Origin: Bradyrhizobium sp. YR681
Lineage (GTDB): Bacteria > Pseudomonadota > Alphaproteobacteria > Rhizobiales > Xanthobacteraceae
Assembly: GCF_000282615.1 (NCBI RefSeq)
Contig: NZ_AKIY01000283.1
Location: 1-48,545 of the forward strand
Direction: 5' to 3'
Length of the DNA stretch: 48,545 nt
Shown: piece after piece, positions 1 to 6,263 of the stretch
Position numbering within the stretch: the first letter of the stretch is position 1
Layout: each line of letters opens with the position of its first letter
Made by a program: the position numbers and the translations under genes
Notes under the pieces: generated by a model
What the model was told of the DNA's origin: nothing
Seen by the model: the letters and a program-made list of their open reading frames with translations, nothing else
The model's database searches: none

Positions 1-79
1 CGGCTGCCCCCGCCGTAAAACTCTGCCGTTCCACGAGGCGGACGAACAGGCGCATGGCGTCAAATCGGTCCATGGCCAT
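1..79 (-). CDS. LysR-family transcriptional regulator, N-terminus only (cut by window edge)
   Basis: The complement of the first 79 bases reads MAMDRFDAMRLFVRLVERQS and continues FTAGAA, the usual opening of a LysR-type helix-turn-helix domain (a Met-Asp start, an F-V-R/V-E pattern, then S-F-T-x-A-A). The rest lies beyond the left edge. Two in-frame ATGs (79 and 73) are possible; the second gives the more typical MDRFDAM start. It faces away from the SDR gene at 179 across about 100 bp, the classical layout for a LysR regulator controlling the divergent gene. Target and inducer cannot be read from this fragment. Confidence 0.8.
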   Translation of the reverse strand, partial: MAMDRFDAMRLFVRLVERQSFTAGAA

Positions 80-178
80 TGTTCACCACAGCCGACAAGT
101 GATGGCAAGTTTCTGGAGATTATCCGGCCACAGCGATCAGGTATCTCTCGGTCAGACGATACATCGAGGAGACCCGCC

Positions 179-919
179 ATGACCAACCCATCCCAGCGCG
201 CCGCCATCGTGACCGGTGGCTCCCGCGGCATTGGCGCTGCGATCGCCCGCCGGCTGGCGCAGGACGGCGTCGCGGTCGCGATCAACTATGCGAGCGGCAA
301 GACGGCCGCCGACGAGCTCGTTGCCGGGATCGAAGCCGCCGGCGGGCGCGCCATCGCCGTGCAGGCCGATCTGGCCGATCCGGCCACCCCGTCGCGGCTG
401 TTCGACGCGGCCGAACGCGCCTTCGGCGGCGTCGACATCCTCGTCAACAATGCCGGCGTGATGGAGCTCGGGCCGCTTGCCGAGGTGACCGACGAAGCCT
501 TCGCGCGGCAGACTTCGATCAACCTCGACAGCGTGTTCCGGTCCCTGCGCGAGGCGGCGCGCCGGCTGCGCGATGGCGGCCGCATCGTCAGCTTCTCGTC
601 CAGCGTCATCGGCCTCTATCAGCCCGGCTATGGCGTCTACGCCGCGACCAAGGCCGCGGTCGAAGCCATGACCCACATCCTCGCCAAGGAGCTCGGCAGC
701 CGGCGCATCACCGTCAACGCGGTGGCGCCCGGCCCGGTCGAGACCCGGCTGTTCCTTGAAGGCAAGAGCGAGCAGCAGGTGCGCGCCATTGCCGCGATGA
801 ACCCGTTCGGCCGCCTCGGCCAGCCCGACGACATCGCCGGCGTTGTCGCCTTCCTCGCCGGCCACGACAGCGGCTGGGTCAACGGCCAGATCATCCGCGC
901 CAATGGCGGCGTGGTCTGA
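179..919 (+). CDS. SDR-family NAD(P)-dependent oxidoreductase
   Basis: A 246-residue classical short-chain dehydrogenase. The N-terminal TGGSRGIG cofactor loop, the NNAG motif near residue 90, a serine-rich strand (SFSSS) and the catalytic Y-A-A-T-K are all present, and the C-terminus has the usual W-V-N-G-Q...N-G-G pattern. Length and motifs match 3-oxoacyl-ACP reductase/glucose-dehydrogenase-like SDRs, which reduce or oxidise carbonyl/alcohol substrates in the cytoplasm. The ATG at 179 follows a GAGGAG Shine-Dalgarno. A small tautomerase begins 35 bp downstream, probably on the same transcript, and a LysR gene diverges upstream. The substrate is unknown; the pairing hints at an unsaturated or aromatic-derived keto compound. 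Confidence 0.92.
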   Translation: MTNPSQRAAIVTGGSRGIGAAIARRLAQDGVAVAINYASGKTAADELVAGIEAAGGRAIAVQADLADPATPSRLFDAAERAFGGVDILVNNAGVMELGPLAEVTDEAFARQTSINLDSVFRSLREAARRLRDGGRIVSFSSSVIGLYQPGYGVYAATKAAVEAMTHILAKELGSRRITVNAVAPGPVETRLFLEGKSEQQVRAIAAMNPFGRLGQPDDIAGVVAFLAGHDSGWVNGQIIRANGGVV

Positions 920-953
920 CGCACACACGACACATCAACCGGAGACATCCATC

Positions 954-1187
954 ATGCCGTTCGCCAACATCAAAATCCCGCAGGCTGCATTAACGCGGGC
1001 GCAGAAGGCGGAGATCGTACATAACCTCACCGCGCTGTTCGTCCATTATTTCGGCGAAGCGGCGCGGCCGCACGCGATGGTGCTGATCGAGGAAGTCCCC
1101 GACGGCGGTTATGGCCGCGCCGACGAGGTGTTCGTCGTTCCCGACGCCTATCGCGCCCGCGACACCGTCACGCCAGCTTCAGGCTGA
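954..1187 (+). CDS. 4-oxalocrotonate tautomerase-family protein
   Basis: A 77-residue protein starting M-P-F-A-N-I-K-I-P. After Met removal it exposes Pro1, the catalytic base of the tautomerase superfamily. The length, the beta-alpha-beta pattern and the central V-L-I-E-E-V strand fit the small 4-OT/MSAD-like group. It follows the SDR at 179 by 35 bp and is probably cotranscribed, so a keto-enol tautomerisation next to a dehydrogenase step is plausible. An A-G-rich Shine-Dalgarno (CCGGAGAC) precedes the ATG. The last 20 bp overlap the 3' end of the convergent methyltransferase gene, so the two stop codons lie inside each other's coding sequence. Confidence 0.82.
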   Translation: MPFANIKIPQAALTRAQKAEIVHNLTALFVHYFGEAARPHAMVLIEEVPDGGYGRADEVFVVPDAYRARDTVTPASG

Positions 1188-1812
1188 GCTCAGTGCCACC
1201 CTTGAGCGGCAGCGTCATCGAGACGAAGCCGTTTTTGGGATCGCGGATGAAGTCGAGATAGTCGGGCTCGGCATTGTCGTTCATGACGTAGCCGCCGATC
1301 AGAAGCTGCGGCGCGACGATCTCGATCACCTCGCGGGCGAGCGACGGGCCTCCCTCGCCCGGCCAGCCGTCGATCAGCACGAAATCGACGGGGCCGCCGA
1401 GATCGCGCAAGGTTTTTCGCGCGTCCCCTTCGCGGATCTCGGCGTAGTCGGCAAGGCCCGCGTCGGCGAGATTGCGTTTAGCGGTTTCGACCTTGGCCGG
1501 CACGATCTCCGAGCCGATCACGGTGCCGCCGCCATTGTCGCGCAGCGCCGCCGCGAAATAGAGCGTGGACATGCCAACCGAGGTCGCGAACTCCGCCACG
1601 CGCGTGGCGCGCAGGCCGCGACACAGCAAGTAGATCAATTCGCCCTGCTCGGGGTGAATCGAAAAGCCCTGCTCGGCATAGGCGTGCGGATCGCGGCTGT
1701 TGAACGCACCGCGCGGACCGCCGCCTGATGGGCGCTGCCGCGCGCCTTGCAGGCGCGCGAGCACGGCGTTGACGCGCGGGTCGGCAATCGGGCTGTGGGG
1801 CCGATCGGTCAT
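1168..1812 (-). CDS. Class I SAM-dependent O-methyltransferase (catechol-OMT-like)
   Basis: A 214-residue protein with the O-methyltransferase fold: an E-F-A-T-S-V-G-M-S-T-L SAM loop (family consensus E-x-G-T-x-x-G-x-S), then I-G-S-E-I-V, a D-A-R-K acidic loop and F-V-L-I-D-G-W. The aspartates of the DxxxD-like metal region are partly visible. Gly of the first motif is replaced by T-S, as in many bacterial relatives. The start at 1812 is the first Met after the PadR stop at 1836, giving a 23 bp gap, and the pair reads as an operon with PadR first. The methylated substrate cannot be inferred. Its 3' end overlaps the convergent tautomerase gene by 20 bp. Confidence 0.8.
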   Translation of the reverse strand: MTDRPHSPIADPRVNAVLARLQGARQRPSGGGPRGAFNSRDPHAYAEQGFSIHPEQGELIYLLCRGLRATRVAEFATSVGMSTLYFAAALRDNGGGTVIGSEIVPAKVETAKRNLADAGLADYAEIREGDARKTLRDLGGPVDFVLIDGWPGEGGPSLAREVIEIVAPQLLIGGYVMNDNAEPDYLDFIRDPKNGFVSMTLPLKGGTELSLKLA

Positions 1813-1835
1813 GCGTTGCTTCCCTTGCAGTTCCG

Positions 1836-2462
1836 TCACTTGCCGAGGATTTCGGCGGCGGCGCGATCCAGGATCGCGGCGATGCGGCGGGCTTCCGCAG
1901 CATCGCTGTCGTGCTTGGCACGCAGCGCGCGCTTGAGGTTGTGGCGGGCGCGGTGCAGCTCGTCCGAGGCGCCACCGTCGAGATCGCTGACGCCGGCGAA
2001 GGCCTCGCGCACCTCGTCCATGCGGCGCCCGATCCGCGACAGCGCCTGCAGGATCGCATCCGCGGTCGCACGGTTCTCGGCCAGATGCGCCTCGCCCTGC
2101 GGCGTGATGCTGTAGAGTTTTCGGCCGCCATCCTGCTCGACACGGGCGTGGCCGACCTCTTCGAGATAGGTCAGCGCCGGATAGATCACCCCCGGGCTCG
2201 GCGTGTAGAATCCATCGGAGCGCTCCTCGATGATCTTGATCAGCTCGTAGCCATGCGCCGGATTCTCGGCGAGCAGCGCCAGGATCACCAGCTGGAGGTC
2301 CTGCGACGAGAGCCGCCGCGCGCCCGGAAAGTCGTCGCCACCGCGCCCGAAGAAGCCGTGCCCGCCGCGGCCGAAGCGAGGCCGCCCGCCGCCGTGCCGG
2401 CCCATGGCGAAGTGGGCGAAGTGCCCGAAATGGAAGTCTTTGTGGTCTCGTCCGTGTCTCAT
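1836..2462 (-). CDS. PadR-family transcriptional regulator with His/Gly/Arg-rich N-terminal tail
   Basis: A 208-residue PadR repressor. Residues 1-46 are an unusual low-complexity tail rich in His, Gly, Arg and Phe (H-F-G-H-F-A-H-F, then G-R-G-G repeats). Residues 50-125 carry the PadR winged helix (L-V-I-L-A-L-L-x-E-x-P-x-H-G-Y-E-L, then P-S-P-G-V-I-Y-P-A-L-T-Y-L-E and G-R-K-L-Y-S-I-T-P-Q-G). The C-terminal part is the dimerisation helix. The ATG at 2462 is preferred over the in-frame ATG at 2486 because AAAGGAC sits correctly in front of it. Inverted repeats at 2461-2511 overlap the start region, suggesting autorepression. The methyltransferase follows at once. The His-rich tail could bind metal, which is inference. 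Confidence 0.88.
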   Translation of the reverse strand: MRHGRDHKDFHFGHFAHFAMGRHGGGRPRFGRGGHGFFGRGGDDFPGARRLSSQDLQLVILALLAENPAHGYELIKIIEERSDGFYTPSPGVIYPALTYLEEVGHARVEQDGGRKLYSITPQGEAHLAENRATADAILQALSRIGRRMDEVREAFAGVSDLDGGASDELHRARHNLKRALRAKHDSDAAEARRIAAILDRAAAEILGK

Positions 2463-2511
2463 ATCGTAAGTCCTTTTGTAAAACATATCTTACGATATAG
2501 TTTGCGATATC
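2461..2511. promoter_or_regulatory. Candidate PadR operator (nested inverted repeats)
   Basis: ATATCGTAAG (2461-2470) and CTTACGATAT (2489-2498) form a perfect 10-bp inverted repeat with an 18-bp spacer. The right arm lies inside two shorter palindromes, ATATC-TTAC-GATAT (2485-2498) and GATAT-N8-ATATC (2494-2511). The cluster spans the PadR start codon and the 5' leader, the usual place for an autorepressor site. It is AT-rich against a GC-rich background. Confidence 0.6.
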
Positions 2512-2589
2512 TTTTCCTGCAACCCACAAGTCTGTGATCGGGCGCCCGGACGCCCGTCCCCGGCCGGAACCGGCGCGGGCGCCTCGCCG

Positions 2590-3141
2590 TTACTCGGCGG
2601 CTTCGCTGTGGGGGACGCCCTGCTCGACCTCGAGCTGAAGGATGTCGTTGAAGCGATTGAAGGCGCCGCACAGTGCGATGCGCCAGGTCAGCTCGACGAT
2701 CTGCGCTTCCGAGAAGTGCGCGCGGAGGCGAGCAAAGATCTCGTCGCGGGTCTTGTTCCAGTTGTTGGTGACCGCGATGGAATATTCGACGACGAGCTTG
2801 TCGAGGTCGTCGAGCTCGGGATGGTCCTTGTAATCGATCAGGCGCGCGGCACCCTGCTCCGAAACGCCCTGCACCGCCAGCTTCGGCGCGTGATGCGAGA
2901 CGCAATAGTCGCATTTGTTGAGCAAGGAGACCGTGACCAGCGCCAGCTCGAGATGACGCTTCGACAGATTGCCGTCCTGGGCAAGATCGACCAGCAGCGA
3001 CCACATGTGCTTGAAGATCGGCGGGCGGTGCGCCATGACACCGGCTTGGTTCTCGAACGCGCCGTAGGTCGTCATCTTGTCCCACAACGGCTTCAGTGCG
3101 TCCGGCAAGTCGTCCCTGGTCTTGATCGAAACGCGCGACAT
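2590..3141 (-). CDS. Carboxymuconolactone decarboxylase/AhpD-like family protein
   Basis: A 183-residue helical protein with the AhpD redox signature: Cys77, Cys80 and His84 in N-K-C-D-Y-C-V-S-H-H, following L-A-L-V-T-V-S-L-L. Family members with CxxCxxxH act as alkylhydroperoxidase-type disulfide reductases. Those without cysteines are gamma-carboxymuconolactone decarboxylases, so a redox role is favoured here. The remainder (D-L-D-K-L-V-V-E-Y-S, then E-L-T-W-R-I-A-L-C-G-A-F-N-R) matches the uncharacterised CMD subfamily often annotated as a hypothetical peroxidase-related protein. It diverges from the MmcQ gene at 3211 with 69 bp between starts. No partner reductase is nearby. Confidence 0.85.
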   Translation of the reverse strand: MSRVSIKTRDDLPDALKPLWDKMTTYGAFENQAGVMAHRPPIFKHMWSLLVDLAQDGNLSKRHLELALVTVSLLNKCDYCVSHHAPKLAVQGVSEQGAARLIDYKDHPELDDLDKLVVEYSIAVTNNWNKTRDEIFARLRAHFSEAQIVELTWRIALCGAFNRFNDILQLEVEQGVPHSEAAE

Positions 3142-3210
3142 GGCAATTCATCCCTGGTTGGAGCGCGCATGCTGCCATAAAGGCAGGCCTGACGTCTCTG
3201 GTGCGATCGC

Positions 3211-3564
3211 ATGACACCCAAGACATTTGAAGCACGCTGCCTGCGCCTGCCCGCCGCCACCAAGGTGGTGCAGTGGGAAGGCACCTCCGTGTTCAAGGTC
3301 GGCGGCAAGATGTTCGCTCTCGGCGGCGGCTTTGCGGCAGGCTCCGGCGGTTACATGTTCAAGGTCTCGGACATGGCCTATGCGATGCTGATCGAGCATG
3401 GCGTCGCACGGCCGGCGCCGTATCTGGCGCGCGCGAAATGGGTGCAGCTGGTGAGCAACAACGCGCTGCCCGATGCGGAGCTCACCGGCTATCTCGCGCA
3501 GGCCCATGCGCTGATCGTTGCAAAGCTGACGCGCAAATCGCGCAAGGCGCTGGGCCTCGACTGA
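3211..3564 (+). CDS. MmcQ/YjbR-family protein
   Basis: A 117-residue MmcQ/YjbR protein. It shows W-E-G-T-S-V-F-K-V-G-G-K-M-F-A-L, the K-V-S-D-M-A-Y stretch, R-P-A-P-Y-L-A-R-A-K-W-V and a C-terminal Y-L-x-x-A-H helix ending in basic residues. The fold resembles double-wing DNA-binding proteins, but no molecular function is established for the family. It is a single gene, divergent from the AhpD-like gene. The opposite-strand reading across this stretch lacks any family signature, so the plus strand is taken as coding. Confidence 0.85.
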   Translation: MTPKTFEARCLRLPAATKVVQWEGTSVFKVGGKMFALGGGFAAGSGGYMFKVSDMAYAMLIEHGVARPAPYLARAKWVQLVSNNALPDAELTGYLAQAHALIVAKLTRKSRKALGLD

Positions 3565-3699
3565 GGGCGAGCGCCCTGAGCGGTCGGATGCCGGGCTCGT
3601 CCCTCTCCACAACGTGATGAGATGATCCTCATCCTCCCATTGGCGCGATGGTGCACCGCAACTAGCTCAGTGGAAACCCCATGTCAGATGGAGCGTTCC

Positions 3700-3849
3700 A
3701 TGACCAAGTCCAGCACTGCAGCCACCAAGACCCATCGCTACGAGCTGATGCACGGTGAAGGCGCCGATTTCGTCGCCTATCAGCGTCGTGAGGGCGGGAC
3801 CTGGCAGACCCTCGCGACGTGGATGATTCCACGCGCAATCTGCAACTAG
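3700..3849 (+). CDS. Small hypothetical protein (49 aa)
   Basis: A 49-codon frame starting MTKSSTAATK. An ATG 12 bases upstream (3688) is in frame, but GGAG lies 6 nt before the ATG at 3700, which decides the start. The product is hydrophilic with two tryptophans (G-G-T-W-Q-T-L-A-T-W-M-I) and one cysteine near its end, and no membrane segment or signal peptide. I do not recognise a family. Support is the Shine-Dalgarno and a natural-looking composition in an otherwise empty 300-bp gap; only conservation could confirm it. Confidence 0.45.
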   Translation: MTKSSTAATKTHRYELMHGEGADFVAYQRREGGTWQTLATWMIPRAICN

Positions 3850-3862
3850 ATCGGCGCTGATT

Positions 3863-4603
3863 TCAGAAATCGACGGCAACCTCGCCGAAACCTTCGAGAC
3901 GCGCACGAACGCTGGCCCCCTCGCGCGCGAAGATCATGCCGGTGCACGAGCCTGTCGTGACGATCTGGCCCCGCGCGAGCGGCGTACCCCGGTCGGCACA
4001 ATGGCGAATGAGCCAGCGCAGCATACGCCAGATGTCGCCGGCCGGATTGCCGCCTGTGGTTCGCTTGCTGACATCGTCGCCGATGGAGATGTGCGCCTCG
4101 ACGCTCCTCAGATCGATGGCAGCGATGCTGACTGTCGAGGCCGGCCCCATCAGCAACGCGCCGTGGCTCTGCAAATCCGCAAGCTGCGCCAGGGCGGCGC
4201 TGTTGGTCCAATCCTCCAGGCGCGTCTCGACCACCTCGATGACGGGATAGGCGGCATCGAAGGCTTTGGCCAATTCGCCATCAGGCAATGCGGCATCGTC
4301 AGCCGTGAGCGGGCGCCCGACCCGGAGCGCGACCTCCGCCTCGACACCGCGCAGCAATCCCGTTCCCAGTCGCGCGCCGGAGGCAAGCAGACCCGAGGCG
4401 GGCAGCGGCGCGCAGACAGGCTCGGCTTCCGGGTTCGACGCCCCGACCTTCCAGCCGCCGACCGGGCCGATCCGGGCAAGCGTCGCATCCTGGATCGCGT
4501 AGGCGGCAGCACGATCCGAAGGCAGAACATCATGCCACGAGACCGGCCGTCCGCTGTTTCGGGCGGCGACCAGCCGGTCCGCCACTTCATTCGCATTGCT
4601 CAC
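3863..4603 (-). CDS. 2-keto-4-pentenoate hydratase/fumarylacetoacetate hydrolase-fold protein
   Basis: A 246-residue monofunctional FAH-fold enzyme of the MhpD type. Visible markers are G-G-W-K-V-G near residue 50, the metal-binding E-A-E-V-A-L, the D-L-Q-S-H-G-A-L-L-M-G strand, G-N-P-A-G-D-I-W-R-M-L-R-W-L and the terminal G-Q-I-V-T-T-G-S-C-T-G. Such enzymes hydrate 2-hydroxypenta-2,4-dienoates (meta-cleavage pathway) or decarboxylate related oxo acids. No other ring-cleavage genes are next to it, so it may act alone. The neighbouring ohrR is in the same orientation, 113 bp upstream, and probably separate. Confidence 0.88.
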   Translation of the reverse strand: MSNANEVADRLVAARNSGRPVSWHDVLPSDRAAAYAIQDATLARIGPVGGWKVGASNPEAEPVCAPLPASGLLASGARLGTGLLRGVEAEVALRVGRPLTADDAALPDGELAKAFDAAYPVIEVVETRLEDWTNSAALAQLADLQSHGALLMGPASTVSIAAIDLRSVEAHISIGDDVSKRTTGGNPAGDIWRMLRWLIRHCADRGTPLARGQIVTTGSCTGMIFAREGASVRARLEGFGEVAVDF

Positions 4604-4716
4604 GATGTTCTCCCGCAGTGTCTTTCAGCTTCGCCCACAGGCGCTCCAGGCGGATCGTTCTGCTCGAATTCCCGGCCCAATGCCAGCCTGTCATCGCTCC
4701 ATGATGTGGCGATGCG

Positions 4717-5175
4717 CTAATCGTCGGCTTTCGTTGCGCGCAGCAGATTGTCGCGCAGGCGGCTCACGGTCTGCTGCACCACCGGAAACTCATCGCCGAG
4801 ACCGGTCGCCTCGACCAGGGACACGCTGAGATCCTGCTCGATCAGCTTGCGGCCGACCGGCGTCAGGCTCAGGCGCACCTGCCGCTCGTCGGCGGGATCG
4901 CGGTAGCGCTTGATGTAACCCGTCTGCTCCAGCTTCTTCAGGATCGGCGTCAGCGTGTTGGATTCCAGGAACAGTTTTTCGCCGAGCGCGCTGACGGTCA
5001 CCTCGTCCTCGTCCGACAGCGCCACCATCGCGATGTACTGGGTGTAGGTCAGCCCGACCTTGTCCAGCAGCGGCTTGTAGGCCCGGCCGAAGGCGAGATT
5101 GGCCGAATAGACGGCAAAGCACAGGAAGTTCGAGAGTTTTCGCCCCTTGGGGGCAGTTTTGGGGGATCGGGCCAA
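4717..5175 (-). CDS. ohrR: OhrR, MarR-family organic hydroperoxide-sensing repressor (TTG start)
   Basis: A MarR-fold repressor of 152 residues when read from the TTG at 5175. GGAGG lies 5 nt before that codon, whereas the in-frame ATG at 5220 has no ribosome site and falls inside the operator. The N-terminus has L-S-N-F-L-C-F-A-V-Y-S-A-N-L-A with the reactive Cys19 typical of OhrR, followed by Y-K-P-L-L and G-L-T-Y-T-Q-Y. The winged helix (L-F-L-E-S-N-T-L-T-P-I-L-K-K-L-E) and the D-E-R-Q-V-R-L-S-L-T wing complete the family pattern. Oxidation of this cysteine by organic peroxides relieves repression in characterised homologues. Its target ohr is divergent at 5324, with two palindromic operators between them. 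Confidence 0.9.
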   Translation of the reverse strand: MARSPKTAPKGRKLSNFLCFAVYSANLAFGRAYKPLLDKVGLTYTQYIAMVALSDEDEVTVSALGEKLFLESNTLTPILKKLEQTGYIKRYRDPADERQVRLSLTPVGRKLIEQDLSVSLVEATGLGDEFPVVQQTVSRLRDNLLRATKADD

Positions 5176-5219
5176 TGGAACCTCCGCAATTCGTGATCTA
5201 CCCGCGGATATAAATCGCA

Positions 5220-5291
5220 TCCGATTAAATCGGAAGAGCTTGACCGGGCCGTGCTCTGGGTTTATTTCGAGCGCATCCGATTAGATCGGAT
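5220..5291. promoter_or_regulatory. Two OhrR operator palindromes between ohrR and ohr
   Basis: TCCGATT-A-AATCGGA (5220-5234) and ATCCGAT-TAG-ATCGGAT (5275-5291) are perfect 7-bp inverted repeats sharing the core CGATTxxATCGG. Their centres are 56 bp apart. One lies toward ohrR and one toward ohr, 33 bp before the ohr ATG. The divergent arrangement and the paired near-identical boxes fit OhrR control of both promoters. Confidence 0.82.
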
Positions 5292-5323
5292 ACGATATAA
5301 ATCAATTCCGAAAGGACACCGCC

Positions 5324-5725
5324 ATGTCATCCGCTGCCAAGCTTCTCTTCACGGGCAAGACCCACGTCACCTCCGGCCCCGACGGTGCCGCGCAGTCCAG
5401 CGACGGCTTCCTCGACATCAAGCTGGCCCAGCCGCACCCGGCCGCCGAAAACCTGTTCGCCGCCGCCTGGTCGGCCTGCTACCTCGGCGCACTCGGACTC
5501 GCCGCCGCCCAGCGCAAGGTCAAGCTGCCGAGCGAACCGTCGGTCGACACCGCGATCGACCTGAACAATGCCGGCGGCGCCTTCTTTCTGCGCGCCCGGC
5601 TCGACGTCAGCGTCCCCGGTATCGACCGCGCGGTCGCGCAGGAGCTGATCGAGGCGGCGCACGGCATCTGCCCGTACTCCAAGGCAGTGCACGGCAATAT
5701 CGAAGTGACCACCACCCTCGTCTGA
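5324..5725 (+). CDS. ohr: Ohr-family organic hydroperoxide reductase, variant lacking the usual active-site Arg
   Basis: A 133-residue OsmC/Ohr-fold protein. The two redox cysteines are Cys52 (W-S-A-C-Y-L-G-A-L) and Cys116 (G-I-C-P-Y-S-K-A), and the glutamate ten residues before the first cysteine (Glu42) is kept. Ohr enzymes reduce organic and fatty acid hydroperoxides with lipoylated proteins as electron donor. Two oddities stand out. The catalytic arginine of the G-G-R-D-G motif is Pro19 (S-G-P-D-G), and the glycine-rich loop before the first cysteine is several residues shorter than in classical Ohr. AAAGGA precedes the ATG. Divergent from ohrR, so peroxide-induced expression is expected. 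Confidence 0.87.
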   Translation: MSSAAKLLFTGKTHVTSGPDGAAQSSDGFLDIKLAQPHPAAENLFAAAWSACYLGALGLAAAQRKVKLPSEPSVDTAIDLNNAGGAFFLRARLDVSVPGIDRAVAQELIEAAHGICPYSKAVHGNIEVTTTLV

Positions 5726-5743
5726 GGCAGCGCGACGCGGGAG

Positions 5744-5761
5744 CCGGCCGGTATCGGCCGG
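5744..5761 (+). terminator. GC-rich hairpin after ohr
   Basis: CCGGCCG-GTAT-CGGCCGG is a perfect 7-bp stem with a 4-nt loop starting 19 bp after the ohr stop. No T-run follows, so it may stabilise the ohr mRNA 3' end or attenuate read-through into the cupin gene rather than act as a full intrinsic terminator. Confidence 0.4.
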
Positions 5762-5799
5762 GCCCCGCGCGGCGGACCTTTCGCAAACAGGAGCCGACC

Positions 5800-6213
5800 A
5801 TGAGCCATCAATTCTTGCGAACCGTGCGCGTGCTGGCGAGCGCCGCCATCCTCGCCACAAATCTCGTCACCCTGCCGGCAGCGGCACAGCCGGCCGGCGT
5901 CACGCGTACCGATCTCCAGCGTCACGATCTCAGCGCGCCCGGCCGCGAGGCCGTGCAGGTGCGTGTCGACCTCGCCCCCGGCGTGGCGTTCGGCCGGCAC
6001 ACCCATCCGGGCGAAGAGATCATCTACGTGCTAACGGGCGCGATCGAATACGACGTCGAGGGCAAGCCGCCGGTGACGCTGAGGGCCGGCGACGTGCTCT
6101 TCATCCCGGCCGGCGCGGTGCACGCGGCGAAGAACGTCGGCACTGAGACCGCCAGCGAGCTTGCGACCTATATCGTGGAGAAGAGCAAGCCGCTGCTGAC
6201 GCTGGTGAGGTGA
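5800..6213 (+). CDS. Secreted cupin-domain protein
   Basis: A 137-residue protein with an N-terminal signal peptide (hydrophobic core L-A-S-A-A-I-L-A-T-N-L-V, cleavage probably after P-A-A-A-Q-P near residue 30). A single cupin follows: motif 1 is G-R-H-T-H-P-G-E-E-I-I-Y-V-L with two His and a Glu as metal ligands, and motif 2 is G-D-V-L-F-I-P-A-G-A-V-H with the last His ligand. Periplasmic single-domain cupins of this type are of uncertain function. It follows ohr by 74 bp on the same strand, with a hairpin between them, so partial cotranscription under OhrR is possible. Confidence 0.85.
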   Translation: MSHQFLRTVRVLASAAILATNLVTLPAAAQPAGVTRTDLQRHDLSAPGREAVQVRVDLAPGVAFGRHTHPGEEIIYVLTGAIEYDVEGKPPVTLRAGDVLFIPAGAVHAAKNVGTETASELATYIVEKSKPLLTLVR

Positions 6214-6246
6214 ATCCGGCCGCCCGGATTGACCTGACGAAAATCT

Positions 6247-6260
6247 CTGACTAAAGTCAG
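6247..6260. promoter_or_regulatory. Palindrome immediately before the MarR-GNAT gene
   Basis: CTGACT-AA-AGTCAG is a perfect 6-bp inverted repeat ending 3 bp before the ATG at 6264. An additional CCTGAC lies at 6232-6237. The position, overlapping where a ribosome or polymerase must sit, fits a MarR autorepressor site. Confidence 0.55.
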
Positions 6261-6263
6261 GTA

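Noticed and set aside
1168..2529. A single 453-residue protein spanning the methyltransferase and PadR genes
   Set aside because: The N-terminal half is an out-of-frame reading of PadR; the methyltransferase has its own start at 1812.
3655..3690. tRNA-like string CTAGCTCAGTGG
   Set aside because: Only the D-arm-like words are present; no acceptor, anticodon or T arm can be folded around them.
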